NCBI GenBank assembly: GCA_964598395.1
Contig: CAZRBW010000003.1
Span: forward strand, 46,513 to 110,512
Direction of reading: 5' to 3'
Length of the DNA: 64,000 nt
Source: CAXBDP01 sp964598395
Lineage (GTDB): Bacteria; Bacteroidota; Bacteroidia; Cytophagales; Cyclobacteriaceae
Both the position numbers and the translations under genes were made by a program. Shown here piece after piece: positions 45,835 to 55,686 of the stretch; the first letter of the stretch is position 1; each line of letters starts with the position of its first letter. A model generated the notes under the pieces. It had not been told where the DNA came from. It saw only the letters and a list, made by a program, of their open reading frames with translations, and did not search any database.

Positions 45835-46680
45835 ATGAAAAAACTAAATATGAAAACAGCATTTATAATGGAAGGAAGGACTTTGTTAATTCTCTTTGTC
45901 CTTCAGTTTGCCCTTTTTGCCTGTGAAGTTGATGACTTCCAGAAATTAGAAGAGCGGAATTGGCAATTGGTGTGGAGCGATGAATTTGATGAAGCCGCAG
46001 GAACTTCTCCAGATCCCAGCAAATGGACGTTTGATATTGGAAGAGGGCAAGATGGTTGGGGTAATCAAGAATTGCAATCCTATACCAATTCTCCTGCGAA
46101 TGTATCCACAAATGGTCAAGGTCATTTAGAAATAACAGCTCTTCAGGCTGGTACAGGTTTTACCTCGGCAAGGATCAAAACGCAAGGCTTATTCGAACAG
46201 CAATACGGACGCTTCGAAGCTAGAATCAAAACTCCATATGGGCCTGGATTATGGCCTGCATTCTGGATGTTGGGATCTAACATAGATGAGGTAAGTTGGC
46301 CACAGTGCGGAGAAATAGATATAATGGAATTGCGCGGTCAGGAGCCACATAAAATTGCAGGAACAATTCACGGCCCTGGCTATTCTGGTGGCAATCCCAT
46401 AGGTAAGAGCTATTCTTTATTGAATAATCGATTCGATGCGGAATTTCACATTTTCGCGATTGAATGGAGCAGAGAAAAAATCGATTTTTTCGTAGATGAT
46501 TTTCTCTATCAAAGAATTGAACGTGGAGATGCTCCAGGCCCTTGGGTTTTCGATCAACCGTTTTTCATGATCTTGAATGTGGCTGTGGGAGGCAACTATG
46601 TAGGATTCCCAACAAGCCAAACTCCTTTCCCTCAAAAAATGACTATCGACTACGTAAGGGTTTACCAAGAGTCAAATTGA
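45835..46680 (+). CDS. GH16 endo-beta-1,3-glucanase (laminarinase-like) lipoprotein
   Basis: 281 residues. Lipobox FALFAC (Cys30) after a hydrophobic stretch. The GH16 catalytic motif is GEIDIMELRG with Glu160 (nucleophile), Asp162 and Glu165 (acid/base). WSDEFDEAAGTSPDPSKWTFDIG, LWPAFWMLG and the closing MTIDYVRVYQ strand are typical laminarinase elements. It should cut beta-1,3-glucan chains internally at the cell surface or in the periplasm. The start is uncertain among several Met codons; 99 bases and a terminator separate it from the previous gene. Confidence 0.93.
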   Translation: MKKLNMKTAFIMEGRTLLILFVLQFALFACEVDDFQKLEERNWQLVWSDEFDEAAGTSPDPSKWTFDIGRGQDGWGNQELQSYTNSPANVSTNGQGHLEITALQAGTGFTSARIKTQGLFEQQYGRFEARIKTPYGPGLWPAFWMLGSNIDEVSWPQCGEIDIMELRGQEPHKIAGTIHGPGYSGGNPIGKSYSLLNNRFDAEFHIFAIEWSREKIDFFVDDFLYQRIERGDAPGPWVFDQPFFMILNVAVGGNYVGFPTSQTPFPQKMTIDYVRVYQESN

Positions 46681-46715
46681 TTTAATTTTTTCTAATAATA
46701 CATTTCTGTGAACGT

Positions 46716-49700
46716 ATGAATTTAGCCTCAGAAGAAATTTCAAAGCTAGAAGTAGGTAAAAAAGTGCACATGGATATGGTGGAGTATGAAAACGAGAAAT
46801 ACTTCAAGATATCCAATTACGATGCTATCCGACCTTTCTTTATGAGCATCGTGAGCGATAGCAATCATTGGATGTTTATTTCAAGTAATGGAGGATTAAG
46901 TGCGGGGCGGAAAAATTCAGAATCTGCACTATTTCCCTATTACACCGAAGATAAAATTACCGACTTTGCTGATATTACGGGTAGTAAATCCATCTTTCAG
47001 ATTCACAGAAAAAATGAAATGCTTATTTGGGAGCCATTTTCAGAAAAGCTTACAAATAATTACAAACTCAGTAGAAACTTATTTAAAAGCATTTATGGCA
47101 ATCAAATAGTCTTTGAAGAAGTGAATCATGATTTGGACTTAATATTCCGATTCAAATGGAGCTCGAGTAATAAATACGGATTTGTAAAAAAGTCGGAGTT
47201 AGTAAATAATTCTGCTGATCCTTGCAAAATTACTTTGCTAGATGGTATCCAAAATATTCTCCCTTTTGGTGTGCCAAGTGAGCTTCAGAGATCGTCCAGC
47301 AATTTGGTGGATGCTTATAAACGATGCGAATTGGAGCCTAAATCAGGTTTAGGAATTTATTCGCTTAGCGCTATCATCGTTGATAAGCCCGAACCAAGCG
47401 AAGCACTGAAAGCAAATATCGTTTGGTCAATTGGCATCGATAAGCCTACTCATCTACTTTCATCAAAGCAATTGCGTTACTTCAGGGCAAAACAGTCTGT
47501 GAAAGCTGAGAATGATGTTCGTGGGGAGAAAGGAGCTTATTTTATTGTATCTCATATTGAATTAGCGGCTGGATCCAAAAAGGACTGGCTGATACTAGCA
47601 GATGTAAATCAGCGATATTCACAAATTATTGCTATTGCTGATTTAATTCAGCACGAGCCAAATTTAGCAAAGCAAATCCACGACGATGTTGAATTAGGAA
47701 CACATAAGTTAATCAATCTTGTGGCGGGAGCTGATGGTTTGCAATTTACTTCTGACAAGTTGAAGGACAATCGCCATTTCTCAAACGTGCTGTTTAACAT
47801 CATGCGTGGAGGTATTTTTGATGATGGCTACCGAATTGAAAGAGCAGATTTTGTTGATTACCTGACAAAGGCAAATAAGGAAGTTTTCCAAAAAAACAAG
47901 TCGTTTATTAGTGAACTCAAAAGTGATTTTGACCTGAGTTCGCTAAAGAAATTATTGGATAATGTACACGACCCAGATCTAATTAGGTTGTGCATAGAAT
48001 ACCTCCCGCTCAAATTCAGTCGCAGGCATGGTGATCCAAGTCGCCCATGGAATAGCTTCACTATCAATACCCAAAATGAAATTGACGGCTCCAAAAACCT
48101 AGATTATGAAGGCAATTGGAGGGATTTGTTTCAGAATTGGGAAGCTCTTGCCTATTCTTATCCTGAGTTTATCGAAGGAATGATTTTTAAGTTTCTCAAT
48201 GCCACAACTTTCGATGGCTACAATCCTTACAGAGTGACCAAAGATGGCTACGATTGGGAGGTTTTGGAGCCAGATAATCCTTGGTCATACATTGGCTACT
48301 GGGGTGATCATCAGATAATCTATTTGCAGAAATTTTTTGAGATTATTGAGAAATTCAAGCCGGGAGCTTTGCAGTCTTACTTTGATAAATCATTGTTTGT
48401 GTATGCTACTGTACCCTACAAAATCAAATCCTATGAGATGATTTTGGCCAACCCAAAGGATACCATCGATTTTGATTTTGAACAAGATGCCCAAGTTCGG
48501 AAAAAGCGGGAGGAAATGGGTTCGGATGGAACACTGCTAGTCGATGGTAAAAAGAATATTTACCATGTGAATTTGCTTGAAAAGATACTAGCCACAGTGC
48601 TTGCCAAAATGTCCAATTTTATTCCAGAGGCAGGTATTTGGATGAACACCCAACGACCAGAATGGAATGACGCAAACAATGCGTTAGTTGGCAATGGTGC
48701 TTCAATGGTCACTTTGTACTATATGCACCGCTTTCTTACCTTCTTTCAAGGCCTATTGAATTCATCAGAATTGGAGCAGATAAAAGTGTCAGCCGAGCTG
48801 ATCGAATTTTATCACAGTGTGCGAGAAACATTGGAAGAATTCAGTCCTGAGTTGGGTGCGCCGATTGGCAATCAAAAAAGAAAAGCCATAGTTGATCGCC
48901 TAGGGATTGCTGCATCGGAATATAGATTGCAGATTTATAAAACAGGCTTCTGGGGGAACCAAAGAAGTATTTCTCTTGGAGGTTTGCAAACTTTTACTCA
49001 ATTGAGCTTAGATTTTATCGAGCATTCCATCCTTGCCAATCAGCGGGAGGATAAGTTGTATCATGCCTACAATTTAATTTCCATTGGACGTTCAGAAATT
49101 AAATCTAGCCACCTAAGTGAAATGCTCGAAGGGCAAGTTGCTGTGCTAAGTTCTGGCTATCTTACTTCCCACGAAGCGCTCGAAGTACTTGATGCACTGA
49201 AGAGTAGCGCTTTGTTCAGAGAAGATCAGTATAGCTATATTCTTTATCCGGATAGGGATTTGCCAGGCTTTTTAGAGAAAAATATTATTCCAAAGGAAGA
49301 TGTTCAATCATCAGAATTGCTGACGAAGTTGCTTGAAAATGGGAATGAGCAAATAATAGAAGAGGATTTGCATGGACAATTCCATTTCAATGGAAATTTC
49401 AAAAATGCCATCGACTTAGAAAAGGCGCTCAACAAATTAGAAGGCTTAAAGCAGCAGGAGCTCGTGTCGAAAGAGCGGGAGGTTTTGCTAGAGTTGTTCG
49501 AAAAAGTATTCAATCACAAATCCTTCACTGGCAGGTCGGGCACTTTCTTTTCCTATGAGGGTTTAGGTTCGATCTATTGGCATATGGTGTCAAAATTACT
49601 TTTGGCAGTACAGGAATGCTGTGTAAAGGCCATTGCGGAAAAAGCCGATCCGAAAGTAATAGGCAAGTTATTGGATCATTACTATGAAATAAATGCGGGT

Positions 49701-50177
49701 ATTGGCAGTCATAAATCTCCAGATCTTTACGGCGCCTTTCCAACCGATCCCTATTCGCATACGCCATCACACAGAGGAGCGCAGCAGCCAGGAATGACTG
49801 GCCAAGTGAAAGAAGATATTCTAGCCAGATACTCAGAATTAGGTGTATTTGTGTTTGATGGTAAGCTAGTTTTCAATCCTTGTCTTCTTCAGAAAGAAGA
49901 GTTTATCTCAGAAGCTTCGCAATTTGAATATGTAAATATTCAACACGAGCGAAATACAATCTCTTTGGCTGAAAACAGCCTTTGTTTCACCTATTGCCAA
50001 TTGCCTATCATTTACATCATTTCAGATAAGCCTTCCATTGAGGTGGTATTCAATAATGGGACATCAAGAGAATTCGAATCAATGATATTGGATGAAGGGA
50101 CAAGTCAAAAGATATTTAAGCGGACGGGTGAAGTGAATAAAATTAAAGTTTCGGTAGCCCAGTCAATTCTAAAATAA
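46716..50177 (+). CDS. GH149/GH161-like beta-1,3-glucan phosphorylase (GH94-related)
   Basis: 1153 residues with no signal peptide, so cytosolic. The general acid region is RPEWNDANNALVGNG with Asp652, as in GH94-type inverting phosphorylases. A second conserved loop SHRGAQQPGMTGQVKED (His1019) fits the phosphate-binding site. The architecture, an N-terminal beta-sandwich, (alpha/alpha)6 barrel and C-terminal beta domain, and the length fit the beta-1,3-glucan phosphorylase families. It would split beta-1,3-gluco-oligosaccharides with phosphate, yielding glucose 1-phosphate. The family choice (GH149 rather than GH161) is from memory of motifs and context. Stop abuts the next start with no spacer. 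Confidence 0.75.
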   Translation: MNLASEEISKLEVGKKVHMDMVEYENEKYFKISNYDAIRPFFMSIVSDSNHWMFISSNGGLSAGRKNSESALFPYYTEDKITDFADITGSKSIFQIHRKNEMLIWEPFSEKLTNNYKLSRNLFKSIYGNQIVFEEVNHDLDLIFRFKWSSSNKYGFVKKSELVNNSADPCKITLLDGIQNILPFGVPSELQRSSSNLVDAYKRCELEPKSGLGIYSLSAIIVDKPEPSEALKANIVWSIGIDKPTHLLSSKQLRYFRAKQSVKAENDVRGEKGAYFIVSHIELAAGSKKDWLILADVNQRYSQIIAIADLIQHEPNLAKQIHDDVELGTHKLINLVAGADGLQFTSDKLKDNRHFSNVLFNIMRGGIFDDGYRIERADFVDYLTKANKEVFQKNKSFISELKSDFDLSSLKKLLDNVHDPDLIRLCIEYLPLKFSRRHGDPSRPWNSFTINTQNEIDGSKNLDYEGNWRDLFQNWEALAYSYPEFIEGMIFKFLNATTFDGYNPYRVTKDGYDWEVLEPDNPWSYIGYWGDHQIIYLQKFFEIIEKFKPGALQSYFDKSLFVYATVPYKIKSYEMILANPKDTIDFDFEQDAQVRKKREEMGSDGTLLVDGKKNIYHVNLLEKILATVLAKMSNFIPEAGIWMNTQRPEWNDANNALVGNGASMVTLYYMHRFLTFFQGLLNSSELEQIKVSAELIEFYHSVRETLEEFSPELGAPIGNQKRKAIVDRLGIAASEYRLQIYKTGFWGNQRSISLGGLQTFTQLSLDFIEHSILANQREDKLYHAYNLISIGRSEIKSSHLSEMLEGQVAVLSSGYLTSHEALEVLDALKSSALFREDQYSYILYPDRDLPGFLEKNIIPKEDVQSSELLTKLLENGNEQIIEEDLHGQFHFNGNFKNAIDLEKALNKLEGLKQQELVSKEREVLLELFEKVFNHKSFTGRSGTFFSYEGLGSIYWHMVSKLLLAVQECCVKAIAEKADPKVIGKLLDHYYEINAGIGSHKSPDLYGAFPTDPYSHTPSHRGAQQPGMTGQVKEDILARYSELGVFVFDGKLVFNPCLLQKEEFISEASQFEYVNIQHERNTISLAENSLCFTYCQLPIIYIISDKPSIEVVFNNGTSREFESMILDEGTSQKIFKRTGEVNKIKVSVAQSILK

Positions 50178-51482
50178 ATGGAAAAGCATTTTCATATATA
50201 CTATGAAAGGCCGAAGCTCAAAACTTTTTTACTATTACTTATAATAGCTTTTACAGCTACTAATTGCAATAATCTGCCCATGAAAGAGACAGAAAAGAAT
50301 ACAATCACAGCAGAAGAAATTTTAGGAAATCCTAAATATCAGGCTATTTCCTATGGAGGGTTTAGGCATAAATCGCGGCAAATAGAACCAACCTTGGCTG
50401 AGTTGCGGGAGGACATGAAAATTCTCAATGCAATGGGAATTAAAGTCTTACGGACTTACAATGTGCAATTCAAAGAAGTTTCAAACCTATTGAAAGTGAT
50501 TCGTGAGCTAAAGGAGGAAAATCCAGCATTCGAAATGTACTTGATGATGGGTATTTGGATTGATTGTAAAAATGCCTGGACAGAATACCCGCCCGACCAC
50601 AACCAAGAAAGTGAACATAATGAAAGCGAAGTGAATCGTGCAGTTGCTCTAGCTCAAGAATACCCAGAGATAGTGAAGGTTTTAGCAGTAGGCAATGAAG
50701 CGATGGTTAAATGGGCTGAGAAATATTACGTGCAACCTAGAGTAATATTGAAATGGGTGAATCATTTACAAAACCTGAAAGCTCAAGGCGAATTGCCAGA
50801 ATCATTATGGATTACTAGTTCAGATAACTTTGCCTCCTGGGGTGGAGGTGGCAGCGAATACCATGTCGATGATTTGACAAAATTATTCGAAGCGGTCGAT
50901 TATGTGTCTATTCACACTTACCCGATGCACGATACGCATTATAATCCTAGCTTCTGGGGAGTTTTAGAGGAGGAAGAAAATCTATCCGATATCGAAAAAG
51001 TGGACGCGGCGGTACTTCGCGCTAGAGATTATGCCATTTCTCAATATCAAAGTGTGGTTGACTATATGGAAGGACTGGGAATTAGTAAGCCTATTCATAT
51101 TGGTGAAACAGGCTGGGCTACGAGATCGAATGAGTTCTATGGAGACTTTGGATCGAGAGCTACAGATGAATATAAATCTGCTACTTATTATCATTTGATG
51201 CGCGAGTGGGCTGATGAACAAGGATTGACATGTTTCTACTTTGAAGCTTTTGATGAGCCATGGAAAGACGCCGCTAATCCCCAGGGTTCTGAAAATCATT
51301 TTGGACTTATCAATATGAAATCTCAAGCAAAATACGCTTTGTGGGATTTGGTAGATGCCGGAGTTTTTGACGGCTTATCCCGAGATGGAAATCCCATTAC
51401 CAAAACCTACAATGGAAATTTGAAAGATTTGATGAAAGATGTAAAAGTGCCTCCATCGGGCTTAGAGATAGTTTCTTTTTGA
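50178..51482 (+). CDS. GH17 beta-1,3-glucanase/transglucosylase, exported
   Basis: 434 residues. Acid/base Glu174 in LAVGNEAMV and nucleophile Glu310 in IHIGETGWAT; FEAFDEPWK is the aromatic/acidic motif after the nucleophile that marks GH17. An N-terminal hydrophobic stretch (about 15-30, KTFLLLLIIAFTATNC) resembles a lipoprotein signal with an imperfect lipobox (Cys30). The ATG follows the phosphorylase stop directly, so they are coupled. It should act on beta-1,3-glucan in the envelope; branching or transferase activity is possible. Confidence 0.92.
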   Translation: MEKHFHIYYERPKLKTFLLLLIIAFTATNCNNLPMKETEKNTITAEEILGNPKYQAISYGGFRHKSRQIEPTLAELREDMKILNAMGIKVLRTYNVQFKEVSNLLKVIRELKEENPAFEMYLMMGIWIDCKNAWTEYPPDHNQESEHNESEVNRAVALAQEYPEIVKVLAVGNEAMVKWAEKYYVQPRVILKWVNHLQNLKAQGELPESLWITSSDNFASWGGGGSEYHVDDLTKLFEAVDYVSIHTYPMHDTHYNPSFWGVLEEEENLSDIEKVDAAVLRARDYAISQYQSVVDYMEGLGISKPIHIGETGWATRSNEFYGDFGSRATDEYKSATYYHLMREWADEQGLTCFYFEAFDEPWKDAANPQGSENHFGLINMKSQAKYALWDLVDAGVFDGLSRDGNPITKTYNGNLKDLMKDVKVPPSGLEIVSF

Positions 51483-51502
51483 TATTTTGACAAACTCTCG
51501 CC

Positions 51503-53035
51503 ATGAATAATAGAAAATATTTACTCCTTCATTTTACCATTTTACTCATGCTAACGAGCGCTTGTCAAAATTCCAATTCATTAAAAATTGAAGTGTTCGA
51601 AACATCGGCGGGAGGAAATAAACTCACTAAAATTGTAGACTTTCAAGGCGCAACACCTCCCGCCAAAAGAGCCAAAATCTCAATAGATGTAAATGACAGA
51701 TATCAGACCATTACTGGGTTTGGCGGATCATTTACTGAGGCTTCTGCCTATCTGCTCAATCAGCTAAGCGAGGCAAATAGAAATAAAATTCTACAAGCCT
51801 ATTTTGGAGAATCTGGCGCAAGATATTCTCTCACCCGCACCCACATGAATTCCTGCGATTTCTCATTGGGCAACTATTCTTACGCATCAGTAGAAGGAGA
51901 TATTGAGCTTGAGCATTTCACAATAGAGGAAGATATGGATGATATTATTCCGATGATTAAAGACGCGCAGGCCATATCAAAAGAAGGCTTTAAAATCCTT
52001 TCTTCACCTTGGACTGCTCCGCCTTGGATGAAAGATAATAAAGATTGGCGTGGAGGTAAATTGCTTCCAGAATACTATAATACTTGGGCGTTATTTTTCT
52101 CCAAATATCTGACCGAATACCAAAAACAAGGAATTGATATTTGGGGATTTACGGTTGAAAATGAGCCGCTTGGGAATGATAACAATTGGGAAAGTATGCA
52201 CTATACACCCGAAGAAATGAATGAGTTTGTGAAGAACCATTTAGGCCCAAAGCTAGAAGCTGATGGACATGATGTGAAGATTTTGGGTTACGATCAGAAC
52301 AGAGATCATGAATTGAAAGCATGGGTGGATGCCATGTATGATGATTCGCTAGCGAACGCCTATTACGATGGCACAGCAGTGCATTGGTACGCAAGCACCT
52401 ACGATTATTTCCCTGAAGCATTACAATATGCACATAGCAAAGCACCAGAAAAGCATCTGATACAAACAGAAGGGTGTGTAGATGCGGAAGTGCCAAGGTG
52501 GCAAGATGACGGATGGTATTGGGCAAAAGAAGCCACCGACTGGGGTTGGGATTGGGCACCAGCCGATCAAAAATATTTGCATCCTAAATATGCTCCAAGT
52601 TTTCGCTATGCGCGAGATATTATTGGCAGCCTTAACAATTGGGTAGATGGCTGGATCGATTGGAATATGGTGCTTGATAGGCAAGGTGGACCCAATTGGT
52701 TTGAAAACTGGTGTGTGGCTCCGGTGATCGTAGATCCTGAGTTGGATGAGGTGTATTTCACGCCAATATTCTATGTGATGACCCACTTTAGCCGATTTAT
52801 AAGGCCCGATGCGGTGCGAATTGGATTTGAAAACTCGGATGAAGATTTGATGGTGACGGCGATTCAAAATCTAGATGGAGGTGTAGTGCTCATTGTATTC
52901 AATCAAACAGAACAAGCAAAAGAAATTGAATTGACTTTAGGAAAAGGTACAACGGAATTCTCTATTTCATCAAAAGCCATTCAGACTATTTTACTTTCTA
53001 ATTCACATACAGACCTGAAAGATTTTCAAATTTAA
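51503..53035 (+). CDS. GH30-family beta-glucanase/beta-glucosidase lipoprotein
   Basis: 510 residues. Lipobox MLTSAC (Cys21). Clan GH-A barrel with acid/base Glu221 in FTVENEPL and nucleophile Glu323 in LIQTEGCV, and a beta-sandwich side domain formed by both termini (GFGGSFTEASA start; AIQNLDGGVVLIVFNQ end). Subfamily 1 or 3 is likely. Beside GH16 and GH17 genes it probably removes beta-1,6-linked glucose branches from laminarin-like glucan; beta-glucosidase activity is the alternative. Two octamer copies in opposite orientation lie 40 bases apart near its 5' end. Confidence 0.92.
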   Translation: MNNRKYLLLHFTILLMLTSACQNSNSLKIEVFETSAGGNKLTKIVDFQGATPPAKRAKISIDVNDRYQTITGFGGSFTEASAYLLNQLSEANRNKILQAYFGESGARYSLTRTHMNSCDFSLGNYSYASVEGDIELEHFTIEEDMDDIIPMIKDAQAISKEGFKILSSPWTAPPWMKDNKDWRGGKLLPEYYNTWALFFSKYLTEYQKQGIDIWGFTVENEPLGNDNNWESMHYTPEEMNEFVKNHLGPKLEADGHDVKILGYDQNRDHELKAWVDAMYDDSLANAYYDGTAVHWYASTYDYFPEALQYAHSKAPEKHLIQTEGCVDAEVPRWQDDGWYWAKEATDWGWDWAPADQKYLHPKYAPSFRYARDIIGSLNNWVDGWIDWNMVLDRQGGPNWFENWCVAPVIVDPELDEVYFTPIFYVMTHFSRFIRPDAVRIGFENSDEDLMVTAIQNLDGGVVLIVFNQTEQAKEIELTLGKGTTEFSISSKAIQTILLSNSHTDLKDFQI

Positions 53036-53048
53036 TAAACCAAGAATT

Positions 53049-54479
53049 ATGGCTGCAACAGAAATTAAAATCAGAGACAAAGTGCCATTTGGGCAAAAGG
53101 CTGCATTTGGTGCGGGTCATCTTGTAAATAATTTGCTACCAGGAGCTCTTGGTGTTTTCGCATTTTTCTTGTTGACAGCATTTGGAATGGATCCATTTTT
53201 GGCTGGGCTTTTAGGAGGATTGCCGAGATTTTTTGATGCCGTTACCGATCCGATAATGGGCTATATATCAGATAATACCAAATCCAGATTTGGTCGTCGC
53301 CGGCCATATATTTTTATTGGTGCCATCCTCAGTGGGATTTTGTTTGCAGTGTTATGGCAATTAAATCCCGAGAACTCTCAGATGTTCAATTTCTGGTACT
53401 TCCTGATCTTTTCCATGATCTATTTGATAGGGAACACAATGTTTTCCACGCCTCTTATTGGCTTAGGCTATGAGATGACCTTCGATTATAATGAGCGAAC
53501 TCGTTTGATGGGTTTTTCGCAAACAGTTGGTCAAGTAGCTTGGATGGTAGTGCCTTGGTTTTGGGTGATTATTGCCAATCCAAATCTGTTTGAAACTCAG
53601 GCTGTAGGTGTAAGACAACTCGCCATAATAGTTGGGGCAATTTGCGCTATTTTGGGCGTATTACCAGCTATTTTCTGCAAAGAAGTGGACCAGTCCAATC
53701 TCTCAAATCGTGATGATTTGAGTCTGAAAAACCTTCTGCAAAATGTGAAGAATTTGTTTAGAAACATGAAACTGATCGTTAACAACAGTTCTTTTGCGAG
53801 GCTCTGTGGAGCCACTTTTTTGGTTTTCAATGGATTCCAAATGGTAGCTTCTTTTAGCTATTTCATCATCGTTTTTTACATGTTCAGAGGTGATTATGGA
53901 GCTGCGGGCTCATGGCCAGCTTGGTTCTCCACGATTAGTGCAGTTGCTACCGCGTTTTTGATAATTCCCACCATCACGTGGATGGCAAAAAAATGGGGAA
54001 AGAAAAATGCCTTTATCATTTCTACCTTGATTTCTATAGTGGGCTATTTACTCAAATGGTGGGGTTTTAATCCTGAAAATCCTTGGCTCATCTTTATGCC
54101 AATTCCAATGATGGTTTTTGGCATCGGGGGGCTTTTTACTTTGATGATGAGCATGACAGCTGATGTTTGTGATTTGGACGAATTGAACAATGGAATGCCA
54201 AGAAAGGAAGGAACCTTCGGCGCAATATATTGGTGGATGGTAAAACTTGGTCAAGGCCTTGCCTTAGTTTTGGGTGGTTTGATTTTGAAGCTTATAGGTT
54301 TTGATCAGAATGCGACAATCCAAAGTGCAGAGACATTAACGAATTTAAGATTAGCTGATATTTTAGTGCCCGCTTTCACCGCCGGCTTGGCTATAATTGT
54401 AATGTGGAAATACGATTTGAATGAAGAGAAGGCCAGAGAAATTAAACTGGAGTTGGAAAGGCGACGAGGTGAATTGTAG
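53049..54479 (+). CDS. GPH-type MFS sugar:cation symporter
   Basis: 476 residues, twelve membrane helices. RFFDAVTDPIMGYISDNTKSRFGRRRPYIFIG is the GPH (MelB-like) signature between helices 2 and 3, with the Asp residues that bind the coupling cation. A cytoplasmic loop around residues 215-240 divides the halves. In this locus it should bring di- or oligosaccharides of beta-1,3-linked glucose across the inner membrane, feeding the cytosolic phosphorylase and GH17. 13 bases after the GH30 gene. Confidence 0.93.
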   Translation: MAATEIKIRDKVPFGQKAAFGAGHLVNNLLPGALGVFAFFLLTAFGMDPFLAGLLGGLPRFFDAVTDPIMGYISDNTKSRFGRRRPYIFIGAILSGILFAVLWQLNPENSQMFNFWYFLIFSMIYLIGNTMFSTPLIGLGYEMTFDYNERTRLMGFSQTVGQVAWMVVPWFWVIIANPNLFETQAVGVRQLAIIVGAICAILGVLPAIFCKEVDQSNLSNRDDLSLKNLLQNVKNLFRNMKLIVNNSSFARLCGATFLVFNGFQMVASFSYFIIVFYMFRGDYGAAGSWPAWFSTISAVATAFLIIPTITWMAKKWGKKNAFIISTLISIVGYLLKWWGFNPENPWLIFMPIPMMVFGIGGLFTLMMSMTADVCDLDELNNGMPRKEGTFGAIYWWMVKLGQGLALVLGGLILKLIGFDQNATIQSAETLTNLRLADILVPAFTAGLAIIVMWKYDLNEEKAREIKLELERRRGEL

Positions 54480-54528
54480 TCTATTCCAGCAATAAAACTA
54501 TTAGTAGAACGAAAATCTTTGAACAACC

Positions 54529-55443
54529 ATGTCATTCAGACCTAGTCAATTTTTAAGCTACAAGACTTCTGACCCATCTAGAAAAATCAATTTTCTGGAC
54601 GAAAAGTCTTCTGAGGATTTGAGTAATCTTTTTATTGAGGTATTTAATGACGGCCTTCATGGAATCTGCTTTAGCTTGTATGAAGATGGTCAAAAACCTG
54701 GCGACATTATTAGCGCGGATCAAATACGCCGGAGAATGGAAATACTAAAGCCATTTACCAAGTGGATTCGTACTTTTTCCTGTATCGAGGGTAATGAATT
54801 AATACCTCAGATTGCCAAGGAATTTGGAATCAAAACCTTGGTTGGCGCTTGGCTGGGAAAAGATGAAGAAAAAAATCACGCTGAGATTAATGGATTAATT
54901 AGCCTTGCCAACGCTGGCCACGTAGATATTGCCGCAGTTGGTAATGAAGTCCTTTACAGAAATGATTTGAGCATGAGTCAATTGCTCAACTATATTGCTG
55001 AAGTGAAAAAAGCTATCCCAAATATTCCTGTAGGCTATGTAGATGCCTATTATGAATTTGTTAGACATCCAGAATTGGTGAATATTAGTGATGTAATTTT
55101 GGCCAATCTGTATCCATTTTGGGAAGGAACACCTATTGAATATTCATTGGGTCACATGATGAGTATGTATAACCAAGTGAAAAATGTTGCTGACGGAAAA
55201 CAAATCATTATTTCTGAAACAGGCTGGCCGACCAAAGGAGAATCATTAGGTGGTGCGGTGCCATCGCTACAAAATTCACTTAAATATTTTATCAACAGCC
55301 AATTATGGTCAATGGATGAAGGTATAGATATGTTTTACTTTTCCTCATTTGACGAGGCATGGAAAGTGAGCGATGAAGGCGAAGTTGGCGCCTATTGGGG
55401 AATTTGGGATAAAAATGAACAGTTGAAATTTCCACTTGGGTAA
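54529..55443 (+). CDS. Cytosolic GH17-family beta-1,3-glucan enzyme
   Basis: 304 residues with no signal peptide or lipobox. Acid/base Glu140 in AAVGNEVLY and nucleophile Glu230 in IISETGWPTKG; FSSFDEAWK and GAYWGIWD complete the site. A second GH17 in the same operon, but placed inside the cell, where it could hydrolyse or rearrange imported oligosaccharides that the phosphorylase cannot use. Last structural gene of the run, 49 bases after the transporter. Confidence 0.9.
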   Translation: MSFRPSQFLSYKTSDPSRKINFLDEKSSEDLSNLFIEVFNDGLHGICFSLYEDGQKPGDIISADQIRRRMEILKPFTKWIRTFSCIEGNELIPQIAKEFGIKTLVGAWLGKDEEKNHAEINGLISLANAGHVDIAAVGNEVLYRNDLSMSQLLNYIAEVKKAIPNIPVGYVDAYYEFVRHPELVNISDVILANLYPFWEGTPIEYSLGHMMSMYNQVKNVADGKQIIISETGWPTKGESLGGAVPSLQNSLKYFINSQLWSMDEGIDMFYFSSFDEAWKVSDEGEVGAYWGIWDKNEQLKFPLG

Positions 55444-55500
55444 TTTGGATTTATGTAAATTAGTTGAAAACGGAATGGTTTTGCTCTACAAATAAATTAA

Positions 55501-55508
55501 CCTCCCGC
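55501..55508 (-). repeat. Intergenic copy of the GCGGGAGG octamer
   Basis: Copy on the minus strand in the 243-base gap between the cytosolic GH17 and regulator genes. Nothing else clear is seen in the gap. Confidence 0.8.
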
Positions 55509-55686
55509 CGAACATCGACTTTATTTATTGGTTACTAAAAAGTTTACCGAACCTTTGTTAAGCTTGGTTGGCACCTTAAAAGTGATTTCAAGGTTTTTAA
55601 AAAATGCCTTTGTATATTTCATTCTAGTTTTTCAAAAGCCTGATTAATTTAATGATTCAAATTAACCTATATATAACTTCACTTCT

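Noticed and set aside
39116..55443. A SusC/SusD pair within the glucan locus
   Set aside because: Looked for a TonB plug and a SusD-type lipoprotein and found neither; the large proteins have other architectures.
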